NCBI RefSeq assembly: GCF_000317305.3
Contig: NC_023036.2
Span: 4,960,001-5,024,000, forward strand
Origin: Mycolicibacterium neoaurum VKM Ac-1815D
Lineage (GTDB): Bacteria > Actinomycetota > Actinomycetes > Mycobacteriales > Mycobacteriaceae
DNA: 64,000 nt
Direction of reading: 5' to 3'
Shown: positions 51,558 through 60,990 of the stretch, piece by piece
Layout: each line of letters begins with the position of its first letter
How positions within the stretch are numbered: position 1 is the stretch's first letter
The notes under the pieces: generated by a model
Database searches by the model: none
What the model saw: the letters and a program-made list of their open reading frames with translations, nothing else
What the model was told of the DNA's origin: nothing
Translations under genes and position numbers: made by a program

Positions 51558-52162
51558 GCGATTCGGTGGTGACTGTCACAGACAGCGTGAGCGGCGGTCC
51601 GGCGGAGACGACGCGCAACCGCCGCCAGGAGGAGACCTTTCGCAAGGTCATGACGGCCGGGATGGAGATGCTGCGCGAGACCTCCTATGCCGACCTGACG
51701 GTGCGTGCGGTCGCCGCGCGGGCCAAGGTCGCCCCAGCGACGGCGTACACCTACTTCTCGTCGAAGAACCATCTGATCGCCGAGGTGTACCTCGACCTCG
51801 TCAAGCAGGTGCCCTATTTCACCGATGTCAACGACGCCATGAGCACCAGGGTCGACAAGGCCGTGCGCGCCCTGACCCTCGTCGTCGCCGACGAGCCCGA
51901 TCTGGCCGCCGCCTGCACCACCGCCCTGCTGAGTGGCAGCAGCGATCCCGCGGTCCGCACCGTCCGCGACCGCATCGGTACCGAGATCCACAAGCGCATC
52001 CGTTCGGCGGTCGGCCCCGACGCCGATCCCCGGATCGTCTCAGCCCTGGAGATGACGTTCTTCGGTGCGCTTGTCAACGCCGGCAGCGGCGCCTTCACCT
52101 ACCACCAGATCGCCGACCGACTCACCTATGTCGTCGGCCTCATCCTCGGAGAGGATCAATGA
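51551..52162 (+). CDS. TetR-family regulator divergent from ald
   Basis: A 203-residue repressor: helix-turn-helix YADLTVRAVAARAKVAPATAYTYFSSKNHLIAEVYLDLV (about 37-75) and an all-alpha ligand domain. Position matches Rv0767c. The leaderless GTG lies inside a palindrome also found before ald, pointing to control of both directions by this protein. Confidence 0.88.
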   Translation: MSSDSVVTVTDSVSGGPAETTRNRRQEETFRKVMTAGMEMLRETSYADLTVRAVAARAKVAPATAYTYFSSKNHLIAEVYLDLVKQVPYFTDVNDAMSTRVDKAVRALTLVVADEPDLAAACTTALLSGSSDPAVRTVRDRIGTEIHKRIRSAVGPDADPRIVSALEMTFFGALVNAGSGAFTYHQIADRLTYVVGLILGEDQ

Positions 52163-52184
52163 CCATGAGCCCAGGCGGCGCCAG

Positions 52185-53387
52185 ATGAGCTCTCCCACGG
52201 TCGATCTGATACTCGACCCCTACAGCTACGACTTCCACGAGGATCCGTACCCGTACTACAAGCGGCTGCGCGACGAGGCCCCGATCTACCACAACGAAGA
52301 GCTCAAGTTCTGGGCGTTGTCACGCCATCAGGATGTCGTCGCGGGGTTCCGCAACAGCGTCGCGCTGTCCAACAAGCACGGCGTCGCACTGGACCCGATC
52401 TCACGAAACGACGAGGCGCACCGGGTCATGTCGTTCCTGGCCCTCGATGATCCCGGCCACCTGCGGCTGCGCACCCTGGTGTCGAAGGGATTCACCCCGC
52501 GACGCATCCGTGAGCTCGAGGGCCGGGTCACCGAGATCGCCCACCAGCATCTGGACACCGCCCTGCAGAGCAACACCTTCGACTACGTCGACGAGTTCGC
52601 CGGCAAGCTGCCGATGGATGTCATCTCGGAGTTGATGGGCGTTCCGGACTCCGACCGGGTCCGTATCCGCGCCCAGGCCGACGCGGTGATGCACCGCGAG
52701 GACGGGGTTGCCGACGTTCCCGATTCGGCCATCGCGGCCTCCGGCGAACTGTTGATGTACTACGCGGACATGGTCAAACAGCGCCGCAAGCGTCCCTCCG
52801 ATGACCTGACCTCTGCCTTGGTCGAGGCGGAGATCGACGGTGACCGACTCACCGACGACGAGATCATGGCCTTCCTGTTCCTCATGGTCGTCGCCGGGAA
52901 CGAGACCACCACCAAATTGCTTGCCAATGCCGCCTATTGGGGGCACAAGAATCCGAGCCAGCTGGCACCGGTCTTCGACAACCACGACCTGGTGACGCCC
53001 TGGGTCGAGGAGACCCTGCGCTACGACGCATCCAGTCAGATCCTCGCCCGCGCCGTCGTCGATGACCTCACCTTCTACGACACCACCGTCCCGGCCGGCG
53101 ATGTGCTCGTGCTGCTGATCGGCTCGGCCAATCGCGACGAGCGGGTCTTCGAGAATCCCGACGAGTACCGCATCGACCGCGAGATCGGTTCGAAGACGGT
53201 GAGTTTCGGTAGCGGCGCGCACTTCTGCCTTGGCGCCCACCTGGCGCGCATGGAGGCCAGGGTGGCGTTGACCGAGTTGTTCAAACGAATCCGCGGTTAC
53301 GAGGTCGACGAGGACAACGCCGTCCGCGTCCACTCCAGCAGCGTGCGCGGATTCGCCCACCTCCCGATGACCGTCACCCTCCGTTGA
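52185..53387 (+). CDS. cyp123: Cytochrome P450, CYP123-like
   Basis: A 400-residue P450: I-helix VVAGNETTTKLLANA, EETLRYDASSQILAR, and haem loop VSFGSGAHFCLGAHLARMEA with Cys348. Substrate unknown. ATG 52185 lies 22 bases after the TetR stop; the longer upstream ORF overlaps tetR. Symbol from position between TetR and SDR genes. Confidence 0.85.
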   Translation: MSSPTVDLILDPYSYDFHEDPYPYYKRLRDEAPIYHNEELKFWALSRHQDVVAGFRNSVALSNKHGVALDPISRNDEAHRVMSFLALDDPGHLRLRTLVSKGFTPRRIRELEGRVTEIAHQHLDTALQSNTFDYVDEFAGKLPMDVISELMGVPDSDRVRIRAQADAVMHREDGVADVPDSAIAASGELLMYYADMVKQRRKRPSDDLTSALVEAEIDGDRLTDDEIMAFLFLMVVAGNETTTKLLANAAYWGHKNPSQLAPVFDNHDLVTPWVEETLRYDASSQILARAVVDDLTFYDTTVPAGDVLVLLIGSANRDERVFENPDEYRIDREIGSKTVSFGSGAHFCLGAHLARMEARVALTELFKRIRGYEVDEDNAVRVHSSSVRGFAHLPMTVTLR

Positions 53388-53412
53388 GCGGCTTGAAAGG
53401 TTCCTGACGTAG

Positions 53413-54243
53413 ATGCCCAGATTCGATCCCCTGCCCGAACGGCGACCAGCGCTGGTGGCCGGCGCCTCCTCCGGCATCGGCGAAGCAACCGCGATCCGGC
53501 TTGCCCGCAACGGCTTTCCTGTCGCGCTCGGCGCCCGCCGGGTGGAGAAGCTCGACGAGATCGTCGGCAAGATCCGCGACGACGGCGGCGAGGCCATCGC
53601 GGTGCACCTCGACGTGACCGACCCAGACTCGGTGAAGGCGGCCGTCGAGAAGACCACCACCGAACTCGGTGATATCGAGGTCCTGGTCGCCGGTGCAGGC
53701 GACACCTACTTCGGCAAGCTCGACTCGATCAGCACCGAGCAGTTCGACTCCCAGGTGCAGATCCACCTGATCGGCGCCAACCGCGTCGCCTCCGCCGTCC
53801 TGCCTGGGATGATCGAACGCCGGCGCGGTGACCTGATCTTCGTCGGCTCCGACGTCTCGCTGCGGCAACGCCCGCACATGGGCGCCTACGGCGCGGCCAA
53901 GGCCGCCCTCGTCGCGATGGTGAACAACTACCAGATGGAGCTCGAGGGCACCGGCGTGCGTGCCTCGATCGTGCACCCCGGACCGACCAAGACGTCCATG
54001 GGCTGGAGCCTGCCCGCCGAGTTGATCGGGCCCGCCCTGGAGGACTGGGCCAAATGGGGCCAAGCCCGACATGACTACTTCCTGCGCGCGGACGACCTCG
54101 CACGGGCCATCACGTTCGTCGCCGAGACACCGCGCGGCGGCTTCATCGCCAACATGGAGCTGCAGCCCGAGGCCCCGCTGGCCGATGTGAAAGACCGCCA
54201 GAAGCTCGCCCTCGGCGAGGAAGGGATGCCGCAGAATGGCTGA
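53413..54243 (+). CDS. Short-chain dehydrogenase/reductase
   Basis: A 276-residue SDR: GASSGIG (17-23), catalytic Tyr159 and Lys163 in AYGAAKAAL, VHPGPTKTSMGW after it. Stop overlaps the CYP51 start by 8 bases. In mycobacteria this gene always precedes cyp51, so a sterol or isoprenoid alcohol substrate is plausible. Confidence 0.9.
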   Translation: MPRFDPLPERRPALVAGASSGIGEATAIRLARNGFPVALGARRVEKLDEIVGKIRDDGGEAIAVHLDVTDPDSVKAAVEKTTTELGDIEVLVAGAGDTYFGKLDSISTEQFDSQVQIHLIGANRVASAVLPGMIERRRGDLIFVGSDVSLRQRPHMGAYGAAKAALVAMVNNYQMELEGTGVRASIVHPGPTKTSMGWSLPAELIGPALEDWAKWGQARHDYFLRADDLARAITFVAETPRGGFIANMELQPEAPLADVKDRQKLALGEEGMPQNG

Positions 54244-55594
54244 TCTGAAGGAAGTAGAACGTGTTTCAGGTGGCGAGGAAGAGCACGGTCATCTCGAGGA
54301 GTTCCGTACCGATCCGATCGGACTGATGCAGCGGGTCCGCGCGGAATGTGGCGACGTCGGGTGGTTCCAGCTCGTCGACAAGCAGGTCGTCATGCTGTCC
54401 GGCTCGGAGGCCAACGAGTTCTTCTTCCGCTCCAGTGACGCCGAGCTCAACCAGGCCGAGGCCTATCCGTTCATGACGCCGATCTTCGGTGAGGGTGTGG
54501 TGTTCGACGCCGACCCCGAACGTCGCGCCGAGATGCTGCACAACACCGCTCTGCGCGGTGAACAGATGAAGGGCCACGCGGCCACCATCGAGAACGAGGT
54601 GAAGAAGATCATCGCCGACTGGGGCGATGAGGGCGAGATCGAACTGCTGGACTTCTTCTCGGAATTGACGATCTACACCTCGACGGCCTGCCTCATCGGC
54701 CTCAAGTTCCGTGAGCAACTCGACAGCCGGTTCGCCCATTACTACCACCAGCTGGAGCGTGGCACCGATCCGCTCTGCTACGTCGATCCTTATCTCGATA
54801 TCGAGAGTTTCCGGATCCGCGACGAGTCGCGGGCGAAGCTGGTTGCGCTCGTCCAGGAGATCATGGACGGCCGGATCGCCAACCCGCCCAAGGGCAAAGA
54901 GGATCGCGATCTGCTCGACGTGCTCGTCTCGATCAAGGATGAGCAGGGCGAACCCCGCTTCACCGCCAACGAGGTCACCGGCATGTTCATCTCGTTGATG
55001 TTCGCCGGGCACCACACCAGTTCGGGCACCTCCTCCTGGACGCTGATCGAACTGCTGCGCAACCCCGAGGTGTACGCCCAGGTGCAGCAGGAACTCGATG
55101 AGCTCTACGCCGATGGCCAGGAGGTGAGTTTCCATGCCCTGCGCCAGATCCCGAAGCTGGACAACTCGCTGAAGGAGACGCTGCGCCTGCATCCGCCGCT
55201 GATCATCCTGATGCGTGTCGCACAGGACGAGTTCGAGGTGGCGGGCTACCCGATCCACAAGGGGCAGATGGTGGCCGCCTCCCCGGCGATCTCGAACCGT
55301 ATCGCCGAGGACTTCCCGGATCCCGATACCTTCGATCCCGATCGCTATCAGAAGCCACGCCAGGAGGACCTGGTCAACCGGTGGACCTGGATCCCGTTCG
55401 GCGCGGGTAAGCACCGTTGCGTCGGTGCGGCGTTCGCGCAGATGCAGATCAAGGCCATCTTCTCGGTGCTGCTGCGCGAGTACGAGTTCGAGATGTCACA
55501 GCCCGCCGACACCTATCAGAACGACCACTCGAAGATGGTCGTTCAGCTCGCGCAGCCGGCGAAGGTCCGCTACCGCAGGCGAGTCCGGGACTGA
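54236..55594 (+). CDS. cyp51: Sterol 14-alpha-demethylase
   Basis: A 452-residue soluble CYP51: I-helix MFAGHHTSSGTSSWT (CYP51 signature), ExxR in LKETLRLHPPL, B'-region FGEGVVFDA and haem loop FGAGKHRCVGAAFAQMQ with Cys395. Electron donor is probably the [3Fe-4S] ferredoxin encoded 6 bases downstream. Confidence 0.96.
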   Translation: MADLKEVERVSGGEEEHGHLEEFRTDPIGLMQRVRAECGDVGWFQLVDKQVVMLSGSEANEFFFRSSDAELNQAEAYPFMTPIFGEGVVFDADPERRAEMLHNTALRGEQMKGHAATIENEVKKIIADWGDEGEIELLDFFSELTIYTSTACLIGLKFREQLDSRFAHYYHQLERGTDPLCYVDPYLDIESFRIRDESRAKLVALVQEIMDGRIANPPKGKEDRDLLDVLVSIKDEQGEPRFTANEVTGMFISLMFAGHHTSSGTSSWTLIELLRNPEVYAQVQQELDELYADGQEVSFHALRQIPKLDNSLKETLRLHPPLIILMRVAQDEFEVAGYPIHKGQMVAASPAISNRIAEDFPDPDTFDPDRYQKPRQEDLVNRWTWIPFGAGKHRCVGAAFAQMQIKAIFSVLLREYEFEMSQPADTYQNDHSKMVVQLAQPAKVRYRRRVRD

Positions 55595-55600
55595 TCGCGA

Positions 55601-55807
55601 ATGGGTTGCTATCGCATCGAACTCGACGAGGACCTGTGCCAAGGCCACGCCATGTGCGAGCTGGAGGCACCCGATGTCTTCCGGGTACCCAAACGCGGTG
55701 TCGTCGAGGTTCTCGACCTCGAGCCGCCCGATGATCTGCGCGACGCCGTCGAGATGGCTGTCGACATGTGCCCTACCCGCGCTCTATCCATAATCGAAAA
55801 GAACTGA
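55601..55807 (+). CDS. [3Fe-4S] ferredoxin
   Basis: A 68-residue ferredoxin with ligands Cys13, Cys19 and Cys57 and His16 at the fourth position, the pattern of P450-linked 3Fe-4S ferredoxins. Directly follows cyp51 and probably feeds it electrons. Confidence 0.94.
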   Translation: MGCYRIELDEDLCQGHAMCELEAPDVFRVPKRGVVEVLDLEPPDDLRDAVEMAVDMCPTRALSIIEKN

Positions 55808-55819
55808 AAGGCAACGACA

Positions 55820-56359
55820 ATGGCGTCAAGGGAAGCTCTCGAAGACTGGGTCCAGCGCTGGCTGCAGGCCAACCGGGATGCCGAAGCGGCCGGTGACTGG
55901 AGGCCGATGGCGGACTTCTACACCGAGGACGCGACGTACGGCTGGAACATCGGCCCCAAGGAAGACGTCATGTGCGTCAACCGGGACGAGATCCGCGATG
56001 TCGCGCTCGGACTGGAGATGGAAGGGCTGGAGAACTGGGTCTACGAGTACCAGAAGACCCTCATCGACGAGAAGCAGAACGAGATCGTCGGCTTCTGGAA
56101 GCAGATCGCCCACAAGAGCGACGGTAGTAAGGACGAGATCTACGGCATCGGCGGCAGCTGGTTCCGCCTGAATGACGATCTGCTGATCGAGTGGCAGCGT
56201 GACTTCTTCGACTTCGGGCATGTGCAGAAGGCGTTCATGAAGCTGATTTCTTCCGGCGACCTGACCCCGACCATGCAGAAGCGCATCGAGCGCTCGCTGG
56301 CCGGCGAGAAGCTGCCGGGCTATTACCCGCTCGGTGAGGCACCCGTACCCCTCTGGTGA
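55820..56359 (+). CDS. SnoaL/NTF2-like protein
   Basis: A 179-residue NTF2-fold protein: WLQANRDAEAAGDWRPMADFYTEDATYGW, then VYEYQKTLIDEKQNEIVGFW and GSWFRLNDDLLIEWQRDFFD. Possibly an isomerase or hydratase of the CYP51 pathway; no catalytic residues can be assigned. AAAGGCAACG precedes ATG. Position matches Rv0762c. Confidence 0.85.
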   Translation: MASREALEDWVQRWLQANRDAEAAGDWRPMADFYTEDATYGWNIGPKEDVMCVNRDEIRDVALGLEMEGLENWVYEYQKTLIDEKQNEIVGFWKQIAHKSDGSKDEIYGIGGSWFRLNDDLLIEWQRDFFDFGHVQKAFMKLISSGDLTPTMQKRIERSLAGEKLPGYYPLGEAPVPLW

Positions 56360-56360
56360 C

Positions 56361-56388
56361 CACCCGGCCAAGCAGTTGCTTGGGGGTG
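56361..56388. terminator. Hairpin between SnoaL-like gene and adhB
   Basis: CCAAGCA-GT-TGCTTGG with outer CACCC/GGGTG arms. It could end or attenuate the cyp51 transcript before adhB; the 2-base loop at the top would open to a wider one in RNA. Confidence 0.45.
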
Positions 56389-56454
56389 GGTGTGACGTAC
56401 CTAACTACTGCCTCTAGTCTGATGGGCACCGGTTCTAGTGGAAGGCATATGCGC

Positions 56455-57588
56455 ATGAAGACAAAAGGCGCTCTCATCTACGAGTTCAACCAGCCGTGGT
56501 CGATCGAGGAGATCGAGATCGGCGACCCCGTCAAGGACGAGGTCAAGATCCAGATGGAAGCCTCGGGCATGTGCCATTCCGATCACCACCTGGTGACCGG
56601 TGACATCCCGATGGCCGGTTTCCCCGTGCTGGGCGGCCACGAGGGCGCCGGCGTGGTGACCGAGGTGGGCCCCGGAGTCGAGCACATCGCCCCCGGTGAC
56701 CACGTGGTTCTGTCGTTCATCCCGTCCTGCGGTGAATGTCCGGCATGCCAGGAGGGTCTGCGCAACCTGTGCGATCTGGGCGCCGGTCTCCTCGCAGGCA
56801 CGGCCGTCTCCGACGGCACCCACCGGATCCACTCCGTCAAGACTGGCGAGCCGGTCATCCCGATGACCCTGCTGGGCACCTTCAGCCCGTACATGGTGGT
56901 GCACAAGAGCTCGGTGGTGAAGATCGACCCGAGCATCCCGTTCGAGGTGGCCTGTCTGGTCGGTTGCGGTGTGACCACCGGCTACGGCTCGGCCGTCCGC
57001 AGCGGCGACGTGCGTCCCGGTGACGATGTCGTGATCGTGGGCGTCGGTGGTGTCGGGACCGGTGCCCTGCAGGGCGCACTGAACGCCGGCGCGCGCAACA
57101 TCTTCGCCGTCGACCCGGTCGAGTTCAAGCGCGACAACGCACTCAAATTCGGCGCCACCCATGCCTACCCGGACATTTTCAGCGCCATGGCCGGTGTGGC
57201 GGAGGTGACCCAGGGCCGGATGGCGCACAAGACCATCGTCACCGTGGGTGAGCTCAAGGGCGAAGATATCGACCACTACATGAACATCACCGCCAAGGGC
57301 GGCACGGTGGTGGCCACAGCGGTGGCGAACATGGCCGAGAACGACGTCAAGCTCAACCTGTCCATGTTGACCCTGTTGCAGAAGCGTCTGCAGGGCACCA
57401 TCTTCGGCGGCGGCAATCCCCACCACGACATCCCGCAGTTGCTGTCGATGTACAAGGCCGGGCGTCTCAATCTCGACGACATGGTGACCCGGCAGTACCG
57501 GCTGGAGCAGATCAACGACGGTTACGCCGACATGCTGGAAGGGCGCAACATCCGCGGGGTCATCCGTTACACCGACGCCGACCGGTAA
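56455..57588 (+). CDS. adhB: Zinc-dependent alcohol dehydrogenase
   Basis: A 377-residue class III-like ADH, nearly the M. tuberculosis AdhB in its start MKTKGALIYEFNQPWSIEEIEIGDP. Catalytic zinc ligands Cys40 and His62, structural zinc Cys92, Cys95, Cys98 and Cys106, and NAD fold VVIVGVGGVGTGALQGA. It may be mycothiol-linked. GGAAGG stands about 9 bases before ATG 56455; ATG 56449 is an alternative. Confidence 0.94.
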   Translation: MKTKGALIYEFNQPWSIEEIEIGDPVKDEVKIQMEASGMCHSDHHLVTGDIPMAGFPVLGGHEGAGVVTEVGPGVEHIAPGDHVVLSFIPSCGECPACQEGLRNLCDLGAGLLAGTAVSDGTHRIHSVKTGEPVIPMTLLGTFSPYMVVHKSSVVKIDPSIPFEVACLVGCGVTTGYGSAVRSGDVRPGDDVVIVGVGGVGTGALQGALNAGARNIFAVDPVEFKRDNALKFGATHAYPDIFSAMAGVAEVTQGRMAHKTIVTVGELKGEDIDHYMNITAKGGTVVATAVANMAENDVKLNLSMLTLLQKRLQGTIFGGGNPHHDIPQLLSMYKAGRLNLDDMVTRQYRLEQINDGYADMLEGRNIRGVIRYTDADR

Positions 57589-57594
57589 CCACGC

Positions 57595-58032
57595 ATGACC
57601 CAGAGCTCGCAGGACACCACGGTCTCCCCGGTTGTCGCGGCGTCACAGAACTCGTGGCGCTGCGTGCAATCGGGTGACCGGGAGGGCTGGCTGGCGCTGA
57701 TGGCCGACGATATCGTCGTCGAAGATCCCATCGGCGAAGCGGTTACCAATCCCGACGGCACCGGGGTGCGTGGCAAGGCCGCACTGGCGGCGTTCTACGA
57801 CACCAACATCGGCCCAAACCGGCTGCGCGTCACCTGTGAGGCGACGTTTCCGTCGAGCAGCCCCACCGAGATCGCCTATATCTTGGTGCTGGAGACGACG
57901 TTCCCCAACGGTTTCGTCGCCACGGTCCGCGGCGTGTTCACCTACCGCGTCGACGACGCGGGACTGATCACCAACCTCCGCGGCTACTGGAACATGGACG
58001 CCATGACCTTCACCGAGGCCCCCGATCGCTAG
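57595..58032 (+). CDS. SnoaL-like/ketosteroid-isomerase-fold protein
   Basis: A 145-residue NTF2-fold protein (WRCVQSGDREGWLALMADDIVVEDPIGEAVTNPDGTG, ANGFVATVRGVFTYRVDDAG-like). Position and length match Rv0760c, a fold with steroid-binding pocket. Asp in VVEDPIG is a possible general base. 6 bases after adhB. Confidence 0.87.
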   Translation: MTQSSQDTTVSPVVAASQNSWRCVQSGDREGWLALMADDIVVEDPIGEAVTNPDGTGVRGKAALAAFYDTNIGPNRLRVTCEATFPSSSPTEIAYILVLETTFPNGFVATVRGVFTYRVDDAGLITNLRGYWNMDAMTFTEAPDR

Positions 58033-58069
58033 GACTCCGGGGCGGCCGCTGGAAGACAGCTGTGCCGTC

Positions 58070-58888
58070 GTGGTCGGCGGCACCCGCGGTGTCGGCCTGT
58101 GCGTCGCCGAACTGCTCGCCGCACAGGGTGCGGACGTGGTCGTCAACGGCCGCGATCCCGATGCGGTCGCCGAAGCCGCCGAACGCATCTCGGGTGTCGG
58201 CTTCGTGGGATCCCCTGCCGACCCGGAGGTGGCCGACGCCCTTGTCGGGCGGTGCATCGACGAGTTCGGCCGGATCGACAGCCTGATCAATTGCGCAGGC
58301 ACCGCCGAGCCCACCGGATCCTCGATCCTCACCGTGACCTCGGCACAGTTCCGGGACCTGTTGGACGCGCACCTGCTGACCACCTTCGAGACCTGCCGCG
58401 CTGCCGCACCCCATATGGTGCGGCAGCGCTCGGGTGCGATCGTCAACACGAGTTCGTTCGCCTTCCTCGGCGACTACGGGGGCACCGGGTACCCGGCGGG
58501 CAAGGGCGGGGTCAACAGCCTGACCCTTGCGATCGCCGCGGAGCTCGCCGAGCATGGCGTCCGGGCCAACGTGGTGTGTCCCGGTGCCAGGACACGGTTG
58601 TCGACGGGCTCCGACTATGAGCAGCACATCGTCGAGTTGAACCGGCGCGGGCTGCTCGACGATGTCAGCATGCAGGGGGCACTCGACGCCGGTCCGCCGG
58701 AGTACGTCGCACCCACCTACGCGTATCTGGCCGGTGATCTCGCCCGCCACATCACCGGGCAGATCTTCATCGCCGCAGGGGGTTTCGTCGGTCGGTTCGA
58801 TCGGCAGCAGCCGGCATTCGTCGCCTACCGGGACCATCACGACGCGCCACCGTGGACGGTCGAGGAGATCGCCGCCGCCGTCAACTAG
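58070..58888 (+). CDS. Short-chain dehydrogenase/reductase
   Basis: An SDR: GGTRGVG at the start, NCAG, catalytic Tyr and Lys in YPAGKGG, and RANVVCPGARTRLSTGS. GTG 58070 is the first standard start, but it removes part of the first Rossmann strand. A CTG at 58049 (LEDSCAVVVGGTRG) would give a normal N-terminus, with no ATG, GTG or TTG in between. Last gene of the plus-strand catabolic series; overlaps fadD by 8 bases. Confidence 0.85.
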   Translation: MVGGTRGVGLCVAELLAAQGADVVVNGRDPDAVAEAAERISGVGFVGSPADPEVADALVGRCIDEFGRIDSLINCAGTAEPTGSSILTVTSAQFRDLLDAHLLTTFETCRAAAPHMVRQRSGAIVNTSSFAFLGDYGGTGYPAGKGGVNSLTLAIAAELAEHGVRANVVCPGARTRLSTGSDYEQHIVELNRRGLLDDVSMQGALDAGPPEYVAPTYAYLAGDLARHITGQIFIAAGGFVGRFDRQQPAFVAYRDHHDAPPWTVEEIAAAVN

Positions 58889-60524
58889 CGCTATCGGGCA
58901 ACCGGTGCTCGCGGTACTCCTTGCGCAGTTGGATCTTCAGCAGCTTGCCGGTCGCGGTGTGCGGTAACTCCTCGACGAAGACCACATCATCGGGCAGCCA
59001 CCACTTCACCACCCGCTCGGCGAGATAGTCCAGGATCTCCTCGCGGGAGGCATCCTGTCCGGGCCGCCGCACCACCAGCAGCAGCGGACGTTCCTGCCAT
59101 TTCGGATGCGGCACACCGATCACCGCGGCCTCGGCGATCGCCGGATGCCCGGTGGCGGCATTCTCCAGGTCGATCGAGCTGATCCACTCGCCGCCGGATT
59201 TTATGACGTCCTTGGCGCGGTCCACCAGCTGCAGGTAACCATCCGGGTCGACGGTGGCGACGTCACCGGTGGGGAAGAAACCCTCGGCATCGAGCTTGTC
59301 GCCGCCCTCGCCCTTGAAATAACCGCTGGCGATCCACGGGCCGCGGACGAACACCTCGCCGAACGCCTCACCGTCCCACGGCAGTCGATTGCCCTCGTCA
59401 TCGACGATCTTGATGTCGACACCCCAGATGGCGTGGCCCTGTTTGAGTTTGAGCTTCATCTTGTCGGCAGCCGACAGGTGGGCGTGCCGGGGCGCCAGCT
59501 TGCCGATCACACACAGCGGGCTGGTCTCGGTCATCCCCCAGCCCTGCACCACCTCCGAGCCGAAATCCCGTTCGAAGCGTTCGATCATCGACTGCGGCAA
59601 CGCCGCGCCCCCGGTGCCTGCGAACTCCAGCCGCAGTTCGTGCGGGTCGATCTCGGGGTGGTCGTCGAGGTAGGAGAACAACATCATCCACACGGTGGGC
59701 ACACCCTGGGTGAAGTTGACCCCTTCGTCGCGCATCAACTCATACAGACTCTCACCATCCAGGTGCGGACCGGGCAGCACGAGCTTCGCGCCGACCATCG
59801 GGGCGGTGTAGGGAGTGCCCCAGGCGTTCGCGTGGAACATCGGGACCACCACCAGGATGGTCGATCCGCTGTGCAGGTCGAAGCTGTCGCGCGGGATCGC
59901 ACCGAGTGCGTGCAGCACCGTCGAGCGGTGGGAGTACAAGACGCCCTTGGGGTTACCGGTGGTCCCCGAGGTGTAGCACAGTGACGAGGCGCTGCGTTCG
60001 TCGAATTCGGGCCACCGATAGTGGGTCGACTGCGCGCTCACCAACTCGTCGAAACACACCAACCGGTCGACGTCGATCTCGGGCATATGGTCGCGATCGG
60101 TCATGGCGATGTAGGTGTGCACCGTCTGCAACTGCGGTGCGATCTGCTCGACCAGGGGCGCAAAGGTGATGTCGAAGAACAACACCCGATCCTCGGCGTG
60201 GTTGATGATGTAGACGATCTGCTCGGCGAACAACCGCGGGTTGACGGTGTGCAGGACGGCGCCGGATCCGGAAACTCCGTAGTACAGCGACAGATGCCGG
60301 TCACTGTTCCAGGCCAGGGTGCCCACCCGGTCTCCGGACTCGATGCCCAATTCGGACAGGGCGTTGGCCACCTGCTTGGATCGGTCCCGCACAGCCGACC
60401 ATGTGGTCCGCGCGATCATGCCCTCCGGCAACCTGGACACGATCTCGGTGTCGCCGTGGAATGTCGCGGCGTGGTCAATCAGCGACGAGATCATCAACGG
60501 CCGGTCTTGCATCAGCCCAAGCAT
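58881..60524 (-). CDS. Acyl-CoA synthetase (FadD type)
   Basis: A 547-residue ANL-superfamily ligase: P-loop YTSGTTGNPKGVLYSHRS, GWGMTETSPL, TGDVATVDPDGYLQLVDRAKD and C-terminal Lys in HTATGKLLKIQLR. It activates fatty or other carboxylic acids, likely medium chain by the family branch. Leaderless, with TAGCCT 6 bases before ATG. Confidence 0.93.
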   Translation of the reverse strand: MLGLMQDRPLMISSLIDHAATFHGDTEIVSRLPEGMIARTTWSAVRDRSKQVANALSELGIESGDRVGTLAWNSDRHLSLYYGVSGSGAVLHTVNPRLFAEQIVYIINHAEDRVLFFDITFAPLVEQIAPQLQTVHTYIAMTDRDHMPEIDVDRLVCFDELVSAQSTHYRWPEFDERSASSLCYTSGTTGNPKGVLYSHRSTVLHALGAIPRDSFDLHSGSTILVVVPMFHANAWGTPYTAPMVGAKLVLPGPHLDGESLYELMRDEGVNFTQGVPTVWMMLFSYLDDHPEIDPHELRLEFAGTGGAALPQSMIERFERDFGSEVVQGWGMTETSPLCVIGKLAPRHAHLSAADKMKLKLKQGHAIWGVDIKIVDDEGNRLPWDGEAFGEVFVRGPWIASGYFKGEGGDKLDAEGFFPTGDVATVDPDGYLQLVDRAKDVIKSGGEWISSIDLENAATGHPAIAEAAVIGVPHPKWQERPLLLVVRRPGQDASREEILDYLAERVVKWWLPDDVVFVEELPHTATGKLLKIQLRKEYREHRLPDSAS

Positions 60525-60530
60525 CTGGTC

Positions 60531-60536
60531 AGGCTA
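60531..60536 (-). promoter_or_regulatory. -10 hexamer for the leaderless fadD-type gene
   Basis: TAGCCT on the minus strand ends 6 bases before ATG 60524. Confidence 0.55.
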
Positions 60537-60572
60537 ATGGTGCCGCCTGCGCATTGCAGGCGATCCACGGAC

Positions 60573-60578
60573 TAGCCT
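60573..60578 (+). promoter_or_regulatory. -10 hexamer for the leaderless HIT gene
   Basis: TAGCCT ends 7 bases before ATG 60586. The same hexamer serves the divergent gene. Confidence 0.55.
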
Positions 60579-60585
60579 CGATGCC

Positions 60586-60990
60586 ATGGCGACCGTCTTC
60601 TCCATGATCATCAACCGCGAGATCCCCGGCCGATTCGTCTATGAGGACGACGAGATCGTGGCGTTCCTGACCATCGAACCGATGACCCAGGGCCACACGC
60701 TGGTGGTGCCTCGTGCCGAGGTCGACAACTGGCAGGATCTCGACCCCGCCCTCTTCGGTCGGGTGATGGCGGTGGCCCAGAAGATCGGCAAGGCCGTCTG
60801 TGCGGCCTTCGACGCCGAACGGGCCGGGGTGATCATCGCCGGACTGGAGGTGCCGCACCTGCATGTGCACGTGTTCCCCGCCCGCGATCTCAGCGATTTC
60901 GGATTCGCGGGCGTCGACCGTAATCCGTCACCGGAATCTCTCGACGAGGCACAGGCGAAGATCACGGCGGCACTGGCTCAGCTGAGCTGA
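60586..60990 (+). CDS. HIT-family nucleotide hydrolase
   Basis: A 134-residue histidine-triad protein (HLHVHV, His91, 93, 95) hydrolysing nucleoside phosphoramidates or similar. Position matches Rv0759c. Its end overlaps convergent phoR by 13 bases. Confidence 0.93.
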   Translation: MATVFSMIINREIPGRFVYEDDEIVAFLTIEPMTQGHTLVVPRAEVDNWQDLDPALFGRVMAVAQKIGKAVCAAFDAERAGVIIAGLEVPHLHVHVFPARDLSDFGFAGVDRNPSPESLDEAQAKITAALAQLS

